From contig NZ_JMIO01000012.1 of NCBI RefSeq assembly GCF_000691865.1, forward strand, positions 1 to 54,310: a stretch of DNA of 54,310 nt, in the 5' to 3' direction. Shown here one piece after another: positions 34,477 through 42,441 of the stretch. The translations under genes and the position numbers were made by a program. The notes beneath the pieces are model-generated. The model made no database searches. It was not told where the DNA came from and was given only the letters and a program-made list of their open reading frames with translations. This stretch comes from Methanoculleus sp. MH98A. GTDB lineage: Archaea > Halobacteriota > Methanomicrobia > Methanomicrobiales > Methanoculleaceae. The stretch's first letter is position 1. Each line of letters starts with the position of its first letter.

Positions 34477-35739
34477 TTATTTATTCTCCCGGGATAAATA
34501 TCCTTGCCCGGGATACCACAACGGACGCGCCTCACGGTAATCGCCGTGGACATAGACCCGTGTTCCCCCGACGATCACCTCCTGCGGGAAGACCGCTTCG
34601 AGCCCCTCGAACGGCGACCAGCCGCACTTCGCGTGGAGGTGGGAGGCGTCGATCCGGGTGATCTCGTCCGGGTAGAGGGCAAAGTCCGCCCGGTCGCCCG
34701 GCTCAAACCCCGCGCGCGGGATACCGAGGATGGCGGCGGGCTTCCACGACGTCTTCTCGATCACCGAGGCGAGGGTGATCCGCCCTCTCTGCACGGCCGC
34801 CATCAGGAGCGGCACCATCGTTTCGACCCCGGGGATGCCGGAGGGGGCGGTCTCGAACGGCACGGATTTCTCTGAAAACGTGTGTGGGGCGTGATCGGAG
34901 GCGACCACGTCTATCCTGTCCCAGCACGACCACAGATCGCGCCGTGTCTCCTCGTCCCGGAGCGGCGGATTCACCCGGGCCCGGGTGTCGTCCGGATCAA
35001 ACATCCCGTGCGAGAGGAAGAGGTGGTGCGGCGTTGCCTCCACCGTGCCGCGCGCGGCCTCGATCGAGGCGGCGGTGCTGAGGTGGCAGAAGTGGAGCCG
35101 CATCCCCGCCGGGGCGAGGCCGGCGATCTTCTGCACGGCGCGGGCCTCCCCCTCGCCGGGGCGTGCGAGGTCGTGATCGGCGAGCGTCGCCGGCGCCTGG
35201 CCGCTGACCTCCTCGGCGTGGACGGTCACGAGCCCTCCGAGGGCGTGAATGCGGGCAAACAACTCTCTGAGCGTCTCCGCATCAAGCCCCTCGCCGTAGC
35301 TCGACGGTGCCGCGAAGGTCTCCCCGAACGCCATCGCGCCGGCATCCCGCATCCCGGCAAGATCGGCCTCCGGCACGACGCCCGCGTTCACCGCAAACCC
35401 GCATACGGCCCGCTCCTCCGCCTCGCGGATGCGAGCCCGGAGGAGTTTGGGCGTGGTGATGGGCGGGACGGTGTTCGGCTGGTCGACGACGACCGTCACC
35501 CCGCCGGCGACCGCGCTCGCCGTGCCCGTCCGCCAGTCTTCCTTCCCGGCCTGCACTCCTCCCCGCATGTGGACGTGCATATCGACCGCTCCCGGAAGGC
35601 AGGTATACCCGGTGCAGTCGACCGTCTCCTCGCCACGCACCGCCGCGCCGACGTGCCGGACGAGGCCGTCGGCGACGACAATGTCGGCGCGCCGCCCCGT
35701 CGGGAGCGTCACGTTTCGGAGCACCAGGTCGGCGTTCAT
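34477..35739 (-). CDS. pyrC: Dihydroorotase
   Basis: PyrC cyclises carbamoyl aspartate to dihydroorotate in pyrimidine synthesis. The 420-residue amidohydrolase has the metal-binding DMHVHMRGG (about 53-61), HAEE near 168 and HFCHLST near 210. The catalytic VVASDHAPHTFSEK is near 285. It is the longer, type I-like form. The start at 35739 is supported by GGAGGCGTG upstream and by an ATGA overlap with the preceding DUF2156 gene. The enzyme acts between aspartate carbamoyltransferase (not in this window) and the dihydroorotate oxidation step that precedes PyrE. Confidence 0.93.
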   Translation of the reverse strand: MNADLVLRNVTLPTGRRADIVVADGLVRHVGAAVRGEETVDCTGYTCLPGAVDMHVHMRGGVQAGKEDWRTGTASAVAGGVTVVVDQPNTVPPITTPKLLRARIREAEERAVCGFAVNAGVVPEADLAGMRDAGAMAFGETFAAPSSYGEGLDAETLRELFARIHALGGLVTVHAEEVSGQAPATLADHDLARPGEGEARAVQKIAGLAPAGMRLHFCHLSTAASIEAARGTVEATPHHLFLSHGMFDPDDTRARVNPPLRDEETRRDLWSCWDRIDVVASDHAPHTFSEKSVPFETAPSGIPGVETMVPLLMAAVQRGRITLASVIEKTSWKPAAILGIPRAGFEPGDRADFALYPDEITRIDASHLHAKCGWSPFEGLEAVFPQEVIVGGTRVYVHGDYREARPLWYPGQGYLSRENK

Positions 35740-36650
35740 CGGCAGCACGCCTCCAGGTCGCGCCGGGTTGCAGAGTGAACCTCGACCATGTACGCGGGTC
35801 GGTAACGCGTCTTCGACTCGCGGAGCCCGGGCACGCCCATGTCGCACTCGCGATTGACGTAGGGGTAGCGATCCCGGAGCCCGGCCGCCGTCTCGGTCGC
35901 GATCACCTTGTAGATGTCGCGATAGGTCTCGGGGAGCGCTTTTTCGAAGTGGACGACCGCCATAGATGCGTTGACCTGCCCGACAATCGATATCGCCCCG
36001 ATGGTGCCGCCGATCCTGACGATCCAGCCCTCGAGCCCGATGGTGAAGAAGTTGTTCACGGCAAAGAGGATAGCATCTTTTTCATAAGCAAGGACGGGCA
36101 CCGAGTCGCAGTCCCGCCACTCGCACCAGACGACCAGGAACTCCCAGACCTCATCGATGTTCTCCTCCGTGATCTTCTCGACCACATACTCGTATTCCCG
36201 CTCGAACCGGTTGACCTGCCGCCGGATGGTGGCGTAGCCCTTCCCGGCGAGTTCGGCGAGGTCTTCGGTCCGGTAGACGTAGTCGAAGAAGTCCCGGTTC
36301 TCGTGCAGCGGGAGGTCCGGGTAGCGTTCCCGGAGCCACTCCTCGTTTGCCGGGTCGAGGACCCGCAACGGTATCTCGCCGCCCTCCCGGAGCGCGAGGT
36401 CGATGACGTCCTCGAGGAGATCCGGGTTTTTCGGGCCGATCGGCATGCGAAACGCTGTCACGCCGTCGATGGTGCTTGAGAGGACGATCGAGCCTTCGGC
36501 CTCTACGAAACGGTAGTCCGCGTAGTGGTTCCAGCAGACCATGTTCGCGAACGTGTTGTCGCTGTGCACCTGGGGGAACTGCCGGTAATGCCTGGATAAG
36601 AGGTCGCGATCGTCCAGGCTCACGGGCTTGAAGTCGGTCAGTTTCAGCAT
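35736..36650 (-). CDS. DUF2156 family protein (GNAT-like fold)
   Basis: The 304-residue protein matches DUF2156-type proteins: DNTFANMVCWNHYADYRFVEAEG (31-53), PIGPKNPDLLEDVIDL (70-85), then YRTEDLAELAGKGYATIRRQVNRFEREYEY (125-155) and a second GNAT-like half with VGQVNASMAVVHFEKALPETYRDIYKVI. Related domains transfer aminoacyl groups to lipids in bacterial lysyl-phosphatidylglycerol synthases. The archaeal role is unknown, though the start and C-terminal half resemble aminoacyl transferases. It lies 2 bp after an acetyltransferase gene and overlaps pyrC by 4 bp, so the three form one operon. Confidence 0.82.
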   Translation of the reverse strand: MLKLTDFKPVSLDDRDLLSRHYRQFPQVHSDNTFANMVCWNHYADYRFVEAEGSIVLSSTIDGVTAFRMPIGPKNPDLLEDVIDLALREGGEIPLRVLDPANEEWLRERYPDLPLHENRDFFDYVYRTEDLAELAGKGYATIRRQVNRFEREYEYVVEKITEENIDEVWEFLVVWCEWRDCDSVPVLAYEKDAILFAVNNFFTIGLEGWIVRIGGTIGAISIVGQVNASMAVVHFEKALPETYRDIYKVIATETAAGLRDRYPYVNRECDMGVPGLRESKTRYRPAYMVEVHSATRRDLEACCR

Positions 36651-36652
36651 GC

Positions 36653-37084
36653 TTACCTCCTATCCGGGTACCACCGCATGGGTGTGTGCCCTTCCATCCT
36701 CCGAAAACCGAGTGCGGTGTAGAACGGCTCGGTTCCGGGTTCGGCGACGAGGGCGATCCAGGCGACACCTGCAGACGTACAGTAATCGAGCAGCGCAGAT
36801 AAGACCATCGTTCCGATGCCCCGGCCCCGGTAGCGCGGCAGGACGACCAGATCCTGGATGTAGCCGTCCGAGACCCCGTCCGAGATCACCCTGCCCATGC
36901 CGACCGCTTTGCCGGTCGTCCGGTCGATGGCGACGGCGAAGGCGAAACTTCCCGCGATGAGGGCGGCGAGATCGGCAGGGTCCCATCGCTCGTTCCACCA
37001 GCCGCCCGCCCGGTAGAGGTCGGCGATCGTCTCCACGTCCCAGACGTTCACCAGACGCACCTCGATGCCCGCCTCCTCCGTCAT
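36653..37084 (-). CDS. GNAT family N-acetyltransferase
   Basis: The 143-residue protein has the acetyl-CoA-binding motif A, VLPRYRGRGIGTMVLSALLDYC (about 81-102), preceded by the conserved strand with GMGRVISDG and followed by WIALVAEPGTEPFYTALGFRR. The acceptor substrate is unknown. The start at 37084 (MTEEAG) has GGAGAGG 9 nt upstream. Alternatives at 37102 (ATG) and 37114 (GTG) are closer to a TATA-like CATATACG near 37127, which would make the first leaderless and the second unlikely. It is the first gene of the GNAT-DUF2156-pyrC operon. Confidence 0.85.
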   Translation of the reverse strand: MTEEAGIEVRLVNVWDVETIADLYRAGGWWNERWDPADLAALIAGSFAFAVAIDRTTGKAVGMGRVISDGVSDGYIQDLVVLPRYRGRGIGTMVLSALLDYCTSAGVAWIALVAEPGTEPFYTALGFRRMEGHTPMRWYPDRR

Positions 37085-37179
37085 CGGTTCATGCCTCTCC
37101 ATAGGAGTGCTCACGGCGTTTATCGTATATGACAGGCGCGGGTCTCACCCGGGTTGTGCAAAAAAGTGTTGTCGTCCTT

Positions 37180-38175
37180 TTAGCAGACGCGCGGAACCGG
37201 ATCGCCGACCGGCGGTTCGATGAACCGCTCTCCGCCGATGGCGGTTCGCATGACCACGTGCGAGCCTTCTACGACCTCACCGACGATCGCGGCGTCACGC
37301 CCGTAGGGATGACTCCGGAGCGCCGCGAGGACGGCCTCTGCCTCCTCGGGGGCGACGCCCATGATCACTTTGCCCTCGTTCGCCACCTCGAGGGGATCGA
37401 GGCCGAGCATGCCGGCGGCGCTCCGGACGCTCGCCCGGAAGGGGAGGGCTTCTTCCTCGATGACGACACCGACACCGCTCTTACTCGCCATCTCGTTGAT
37501 GGCGTTCGCAAACCCGCCTCTCGTCGGGTCTTTCATGGCGTGGATCTCCCCGGCCGCGAGCGCCTTCTCGACGAGCGGCCAGAGGGGGGCGACGTCGGAC
37601 TTGATCTGGCCGCCGAAGTCGAACCCCTCGCGGTGGGCCATGATGGCGATGCCGTGGTCGCCGATGGTGCCGCTGACCAGGATCTTGTCGCCGACCTCCA
37701 GGCCGTTGTCCCGTACCACCCGCTCGGCGACGCCGATCCCGGCGGTGTTGATGACGAGGGCATCAAGCGCGCTCCGCTCGAGCACCTTGGTGTCGCCCGT
37801 GACGAGGTTTGCCCCGCACTCCCCGAGTGCTGCGTCCATCGACGCGACAATCCGCTCGAGGTCGGCGACCTCGAAGCCTTCGGGGATGACCATGCCGCAC
37901 GAGAGGGCGATCGGCCGCCCGCCCATCATCGCGAGGTCGTTGATGGTTCCGCAGACGGCGATCCTTCCGATATCCCCGCCGGGGAAGAAGATCGGCGAGA
38001 CTACGTGGTTGTCGGTCGTGAAAACGATGTTCTGGCCGTTAAGGGGGATGACCGCGCCGTCGTCCAGCGATTCGAGCCCGATCCCACCGGCGTTGTTGTG
38101 CTCGAGGTTGGTGATGACGTGCAGGAGCTCGCCCATCACCTCGCCGCCGGCACCATGCATGAGGTTGACTTTCAT
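37180..38175 (-). CDS. hypE: Hydrogenase expression/formation protein HypE
   Basis: HypE dehydrates a thiocarboxamide on its own C-terminal cysteine to make the cyanide ligands of the [NiFe] centre. The 331-residue protein has the AIR synthase-like ATP-binding fold (MHGAGGE near 6-12, DDGAVIP near 38, VCGTINDLAMMGGRP near 74-88, TGDTKVLE near 126). It ends in PRVC, the reactive C-terminal cysteine required for the reaction. Its start overlaps the hypA stop in an ATGA. It works with HypF, which is not in this window. Confidence 0.96.
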   Translation of the reverse strand: MKVNLMHGAGGEVMGELLHVITNLEHNNAGGIGLESLDDGAVIPLNGQNIVFTTDNHVVSPIFFPGGDIGRIAVCGTINDLAMMGGRPIALSCGMVIPEGFEVADLERIVASMDAALGECGANLVTGDTKVLERSALDALVINTAGIGVAERVVRDNGLEVGDKILVSGTIGDHGIAIMAHREGFDFGGQIKSDVAPLWPLVEKALAAGEIHAMKDPTRGGFANAINEMASKSGVGVVIEEEALPFRASVRSAAGMLGLDPLEVANEGKVIMGVAPEEAEAVLAALRSHPYGRDAAIVGEVVEGSHVVMRTAIGGERFIEPPVGDPVPRVC

Positions 38176-38513
38176 TCTTCGTCCACTTCTATCTCGATGT
38201 TGGTAACTACTATTTCCATTCCTGCAACGATTTCAGGGAGTTTCCCGCACTGAGGACAGACAAACCGCTCGTTTCCCTCGTAGCCGCATGAGCAGCGGGT
38301 GTGGGCCTCGACGTCCCGGCACGAGAGGTGTGCTCCAGAAAAGAGCGGGTCGTCCTCGATGATGACGTTGAAGAGGAACTCCACCTGTTCGGGATTCACC
38401 ATCGCCAGTTTGCCGACATCCACACTGACGCACTTCACCTCTTTTGCGTCGTTCTCGATCGCGGCCCGGCGGGCGGTCGTGTAGATGTCGTAGGCGATGC
38501 TGTACTCGTGCAT
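38172..38513 (-). CDS. hypA: Hydrogenase nickel incorporation protein HypA
   Basis: HypA delivers nickel, with HypB, to the hydrogenase large subunit. The 113-residue protein starts MHEYSIA (His2 is the nickel ligand after Met1) and has a zinc ribbon, CSCGYEGNERFVCPQCG, with the CxC/CxxC arrangement near 74-90. The acidic C-terminus (IEIEVDEE) is typical. Its stop overlaps hypE and its start overlaps the hypC stop by one base. hypB and hypD are not in this window. All motifs are intact. Confidence 0.95.
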   Translation of the reverse strand: MHEYSIAYDIYTTARRAAIENDAKEVKCVSVDVGKLAMVNPEQVEFLFNVIIEDDPLFSGAHLSCRDVEAHTRCSCGYEGNERFVCPQCGKLPEIVAGMEIVVTNIEIEVDEE

Positions 38514-38737
38514 TACTCCTCCATTGCGGCGTAGACCTGCCTGAAGACCTCGCGGGTCTCGAGCCCCTCCTCTCTGCTGAGGCGCTGGATGGCGAACCCG
38601 ACGTGGACGAGCACGAACTCCCCGACCTTCACGTCGACGAGGTCGAGCCTGACCTCCTGCTGCAGGTCGCCGAAGTCGACGACGCCGATGTTGCCCTCTT
38701 TTATCTCGAGTACCTCAGCGGGCATTGCAATACACAT
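38513..38737 (-). CDS. hypC: Hydrogenase assembly chaperone HypC
   Basis: HypC carries the Fe(CN)2CO unit between HypD and the large subunit. The 74-residue protein begins MCIAMPAEV, with the essential Cys2 exposed after Met removal, and follows the HypC/HupF beta-barrel pattern (VVDFGDLQQEVRLDLVDVKVGEFVLVHVGFAIQRLS). The start at 38737 is fixed by Cys2 and by GAGAGG just upstream. It is the first gene of a tightly overlapping hypC-hypA-hypE operon. Confidence 0.95.
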   Translation of the reverse strand: MCIAMPAEVLEIKEGNIGVVDFGDLQQEVRLDLVDVKVGEFVLVHVGFAIQRLSREEGLETREVFRQVYAAMEE

Positions 38738-39029
38738 GTCCTCTCTTCCTCTCCTGTTATTTTGTTCCGTTGTCAAAAAAGGTTGACCATGCTGCACGGA
38801 GGAACCCGGAGCAGCCGTTGTGGCCGGCGCGATTCCCCGGACCCTCCGTATTCAGGTACCTATAGATCGATTTGGGGGGTAAAAAAGATATGTTTGTCTC
38901 CGGTTCCGGCCCCCGGAGGGGCGGAGGGCGGGGCCGACCGTGGTGCGCCGGCCCCGGTGCCGCCGGCCCGCGGGCGTTGCGGTGTTTGTGCCCGGGAGCG
39001 TAATGTTACGGGAGTACTGTATCTGCTTA

Positions 39030-39910
39030 TTCCCGCCTGTCCCCGTGCAGTGGACCGTGGTGGCCTGCGCACCGCCGGTGCTAGATCCTGAATCGAAACT
39101 TTTCGGTTTTCTCATCCAAACCTTCGGCATACCCTAATCGGAGAGCATAATTCCTAGAAATCTGCCATATGAGGCCAATTCTAGGCGTTGAGGGTGAAAC
39201 GGCTTTCCATTGGGTATCGCCATTGGGGGAGGGGCTGACGGGGAGGGGGCGTGCCCCCCTCCCCTGTCTCTACCTTGTACTCGGACATCTGTAACCCCCA
39301 CCACCCGCGCTTCGCGCTCCTCCCCCGCACCTTCGGTGCTTCAACTCCGCTCCTTGAAGCCTGATGGCTTCTCAAACTCCCGTCCTGCGGACGGTCGTTC
39401 CTAGCGGAGCGTCGTTCCGCCCCCAAGGGGGCGGGCAGTGCGTGGCGATAGGCGATGGAAATCCGTGCATGGGGTTATGCGATGTTCCGATGGGAACGAC
39501 AGTCTGCAGGATGCGATGGCCCGGAGAGTGCGACGTTCCAACGGAATGCGACTGCCCGTAAGGGCAGGAGCTTGAGCACTGATAAGTGCGAACGGAGAAT
39601 GAGAAGACCAAAGGTCTTCGAGTCCAGAGTTTGTCTTTTGGGACGACCTCATCCTCAATGGGGTAGAGACCGGGGGGATGCGCCCTCGCACCTAACGGTG
39701 CTCACGCTCACTGCGTTCGCGCCTCGCACCTGCGGTGCTCAAGCTCGCTATGCTCGCGCCTCGAAACCCTGCGGGTTTCTCGAACTCCGTCCCTTCAGGA
39801 CGTCGTTCCCCCAATGGCGATATCCCCATGGTCCAGTGCATCGGGGTAGGAGGGAAAAATGGATCTTGTCTATCTCAACCGCTTACTGAAGACTTGCAGA
39901 TGTAATGTAT
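39030..39910. repeat. Intergenic mosaic repeat, copy R5 (modules in both orientations)
   Basis: Together with 38738-39029 this makes a 1225-bp gene-free gap; the first 290 bp hold only the hypC upstream region and GC-rich sequence. From 39041 an inverted piece (GTGCAGTGGACCGTGG, matching R4) is followed by an inverted block with TATCGCCATT at 39214, the G-run palindrome (39240-39264) and GTAACCCCC (39291). Then come GCAGTGCGTGGCGATA (39435-39450, as in R1) and a forward hairpin array (AAGACC-AA-AGGTCTT near 39605, GCACC-TAAC-GGTGC near 39690). A final forward CCAATGGCGATA...GGTCCAGTGCA (39811-39840) ends the copy. It is a composite of at least two opposed copies. Confidence 0.75.
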
Positions 39911-39962
39911 GCCAACCTGTCAGACTGGGATTCGGCCGCCCTGAGTGAGCGCAGAACCTCCT

Positions 39963-40586
39963 CTACCTCTCCCGTCGAAACACCCCCTCCACCTCCGCCC
40001 GGGGGAGGTCCTGCCCCCTGATCCGCATCGGCCAGCGGTGTGTTCGGACCGAGACCGCCGCGAGCGGTGCGAAGAGTTCCGCCGTCTCGGCCTCGGTGAA
40101 GTAGTGGGTGATGATGCCCTCGCCCCGCCGGAACGTCCACGGCTCCGTCTCCGTCCCTTTCCCGGCGCGCATGTCTTCGACGGAGAAACCCCGGAAGAAG
40201 AGCGTTCCGCCGGGCCCGAGCACCCGGACGGCCTCGGAAGCCAGTGCTTTGCGACCCTGCTCCGGGAGGTGGCCGGCGACGTGAACCAGGAAGACCGCAT
40301 CGAACGCCCCGGGCCGGAACGGCAGGTGCCGGGCGTCGGCGACGGCGAGACCGATCTCCGCCGTCCCCGGGCGCCGCCGGGCGAGGGCGACGGCTTCGGA
40401 AGAAATGTCGACCGCGGTCACACGCGGAGAACGCCGGGCGAGGGCCGCAAGGGTCTTGCCGTTCCCGCAGCCGACCTCGAGGACGGCGGCATCGGCGGGG
40501 AGGTCCGGGAGCGGCGCGGGGGCTCCGCCCCAGAGGTTTCCCCGCCTCCGGTAATCCTCGTCCCAGGGGGATGGATGGACAGTCAC
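39963..40586 (-). CDS. Class I SAM-dependent methyltransferase
   Basis: The 207-residue protein has the class I Rossmann motifs: motif I VLEVGCGNGKTLAALA (35-50), motif II VTAVDISSEAVALARRR (55-71), VADARHLPFRPGAFDAVFLVHVAGHL (82-107) and VLGPGGTLFFRGFS near 121-134. The substrate is unknown. The start is GTG at 40586; no better in-frame start exists before motif I. It is 30 bp downstream of msrB on the same strand and probably in one transcript with it. Confidence 0.87.
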   Translation of the reverse strand: MTVHPSPWDEDYRRRGNLWGGAPAPLPDLPADAAVLEVGCGNGKTLAALARRSPRVTAVDISSEAVALARRRPGTAEIGLAVADARHLPFRPGAFDAVFLVHVAGHLPEQGRKALASEAVRVLGPGGTLFFRGFSVEDMRAGKGTETEPWTFRRGEGIITHYFTEAETAELFAPLAAVSVRTHRWPMRIRGQDLPRAEVEGVFRRER

Positions 40587-40616
40587 TGATCAGAGGTCGG
40601 CGCCGCTCCCGGATAA

Positions 40617-41102
40617 TCATTCGCGCCGGGCGAGATCCTCCCGGCGCACGAACCGGAGCGATGCCGAGTTCATGCAGTAGCGCTGGTGGGTCGGCGGCGG
40701 TCCGTCGTCGAAGACGTGGCCCAGGTGGGCGTCGCACCGCCGACAGAGCACCTCCGTCCGGTTCATGAAAAACCGGGTGTCGGGTTCCGTCCTGATGTTT
40801 CGGTCCGAGACGGGCTTGGAGAAACTCGGCCAGCCCGTCCCCGACTCGAACTTCGTCTCCGAGGAGAAGAGGTGGTTGCCGCAGCAGACGCAGACGTACA
40901 GCCCGTCCTCCTTGCAGTCCCAGTACTTCCCGGTGAACGCCGGCTCCGTCCCCTCCTTCCGGGCGACGGAGAACTGCTCCGGCGTCAGCTGGCGCCGCCA
41001 CTCCTCGTCGGACCTGACGACCCTCTCGACCTCTTCCACCTCTCCGGTCACGGCGTTGCAGACGTTCACCGTTTCGACGGTTTCTACGGCTTCCCTGCTC
41101 AT
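40617..41102 (-). CDS. msrB: Peptide-methionine (R)-S-oxide reductase
   Basis: MsrB repairs the R form of methionine sulfoxide in oxidised proteins using a thiol. The 161-residue protein has zinc-binding CVCC (about 72-75) and CRRC (about 121-124), the conserved GTGWPSF segment near 90-96, and the catalytic cysteine in RYCMNSASLRF near 144. The first 35 residues (VETVNVCNAVTGEVEEVERVV) are an extension typical of methanogen MsrB proteins. The ATG is preceded by GGAGGGTGA. It is a likely oxidative-stress defence gene in an anaerobe, alongside the iron-sulfur flavoproteins. Confidence 0.94.
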   Translation of the reverse strand: MSREAVETVETVNVCNAVTGEVEEVERVVRSDEEWRRQLTPEQFSVARKEGTEPAFTGKYWDCKEDGLYVCVCCGNHLFSSETKFESGTGWPSFSKPVSDRNIRTEPDTRFFMNRTEVLCRRCDAHLGHVFDDGPPPTHQRYCMNSASLRFVRREDLARRE

Positions 41103-41228
41103 CGGTCACCCTCCGGTTCCTCCCGGCCCTTGACCGGAGAGCAGATAAATCGTTCCCCGCCGCTGCCCGGGTGACGGGCCACTAGCCGGCGGGCACGCCG
41201 TACCCGTCCCGGATGCGTTTTCGCATCC

Positions 41229-41238
41229 GTTATATATC
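41229..41238 (+). promoter_or_regulatory. TATA box of a lipoprotein gene (leaderless)
   Basis: GTTATATATC is a near-consensus box A whose centre lies about 25 bp before the ATG at 41258. Transcription should therefore begin at or next to the start codon. Confidence 0.6.
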
Positions 41239-41257
41239 CGCCGGTCGATGAACCATC

Positions 41258-41725
41258 ATGGAGAACTATTCCCTTCCGGGAAGGAGGCTTGTAGCACTCC
41301 TCCTCCTCTGCTGCCTCTTCGGCGCTGCCGTCACGGCAGGCTGCACGGGGACTTCCGCGGAGCCGGAACCACAGGTTCCGACGTCGGAGGCGACACCGGG
41401 CGCTCACACCATCTACTCGCCCGCCGGGCCGAAGCCGTCGTTCTCGGCCAGCGTCACCACGCCCGAGAAGCATATGCGCAGCGACGGGTCCTGTTACTGG
41501 ATCGTGACCGGGACGGTGACCAACGACGGTGACGGGCCCGCGAGAAACGCCGTCATCCGGTTCATGCTCGTCGACGACGAAAGCAATATGATTCGGGCGA
41601 CCGAGACCATTCTCGCCCCCTGGTTCCAGGCGGGCGAGACGAAGATATTCACCATCGACGCGTTCCCCGGCGACTGTGACCGGCAGTACCACGCCGAGAT
41701 CGACGTCACGCACGATATCCCGTAA
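41258..41725 (+). CDS. Secreted lipoprotein with FxLYD-like beta-sandwich
   Basis: The 155-residue protein has a basic N-terminus, a hydrophobic segment and a lipobox TAGC at about residue 29, indicating export and lipid anchoring. A Ser/Thr/Pro-rich linker follows. The mature domain (about 60-155) has the pattern of small adhesin-like beta-sandwiches: WIVTGTVTNDGDGPARNAVIRFMLVDDESN then AGETKIFTIDAFPG, typical of FxLYD-type domains found in archaeal surface proteins. No enzymatic residues are evident. A TATA box 25 bp upstream suggests a leaderless mRNA. Function unknown. Confidence 0.8.
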   Translation: MENYSLPGRRLVALLLLCCLFGAAVTAGCTGTSAEPEPQVPTSEATPGAHTIYSPAGPKPSFSASVTTPEKHMRSDGSCYWIVTGTVTNDGDGPARNAVIRFMLVDDESNMIRATETILAPWFQAGETKIFTIDAFPGDCDRQYHAEIDVTHDIP

Positions 41726-41772
41726 GGCCGGGGATGAGCGTTATCCGGATACGGGTTTACAGAGGAGATGAG

Positions 41773-42441
41773 ATGAAGATACTTGGGATAAATGGAAGCC
41801 CCCGCGGCGCAAGGAGCCAGACACTCCGGCTCGTCCAGGCCGTTCTCGACGGGGCGGAGAGCGCCGGGGCCGATGTGGAGCTCGTGGACGTCACGAAGCT
41901 CCGGATCGAGTACTGCAACGGGTGCCTGGTCTGCTGCGAGCGGGGCGAGTGCGTCAAGAACGACGATTTCGCCGAACTCTACCACAAGATGCTTGAGAGC
42001 GACGGGATTGTCCTCGGGTCGCCCAACTACATCGACTCGGTCACCGCCCAGATAAAGACGATGCTCGACCGGATGGCGGACGCCATCCACTGCCAGATGT
42101 TCATCGGGAAGTACGGGTGCGCCGTCTCCACGGCGGGCGGCTCCGGGGCGGACGAGGTCGTGGCGTACCTGAACCGGGTTCTCCAGACCCTGGGCGCGAA
42201 CACCGTGGGCGGCATCGGCGTGGTTCTCGCCGGCGACCCGGAGACGATCGTGCCTGCGGAAGGGAGGGCCTACGAGCTCGGGAGGAAACTCGCAAGAGCC
42301 ATCGAGAAGAAGGAGACCTATCCCGATCAGGAGGAATTCCACGCCGCGATGTGTGATCGGATGCGGGCGCTGGTCACGGCGAACAGGGATCGCTGGCACC
42401 ACGAGTACGACTACTGGAAGGAAGCCGGGCGAATACCCTAG
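41773..42441 (+). CDS. Iron-sulfur flavoprotein (Isf family)
   Basis: The 222-residue protein has a flavodoxin-like FMN site (KILGINGSPRGARSQTL at 2-18) and the compact cluster motif CNGCLVCCERGEC (about 48-60), the Isf arrangement of cysteines. SPNYIDSVTAQIKTMLDRM follows near 85. Isf proteins pass electrons between ferredoxin-type donors and small acceptors such as O2 or H2O2. The start at 41773 has AGAGGAG upstream; an in-frame start at 41734 lacks similarity. It overlaps the 3' end of the convergent HEAT-repeat gene by 4 bp. It is shorter and lacks the N-terminal extension of the relative at 3192-4073. Confidence 0.88.
   Translation: MKILGINGSPRGARSQTLRLVQAVLDGAESAGADVELVDVTKLRIEYCNGCLVCCERGECVKNDDFAELYHKMLESDGIVLGSPNYIDSVTAQIKTMLDRMADAIHCQMFIGKYGCAVSTAGGSGADEVVAYLNRVLQTLGANTVGGIGVVLAGDPETIVPAEGRAYELGRKLARAIEKKETYPDQEEFHAAMCDRMRALVTANRDRWHHEYDYWKEAGRIP

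Noticed and set aside
39883-41109. 408-codon minus-strand ORF overlapping methyltransferase and msrB
   Set aside because: It is an out-of-frame, Arg/Gly-rich shadow of two clear genes.
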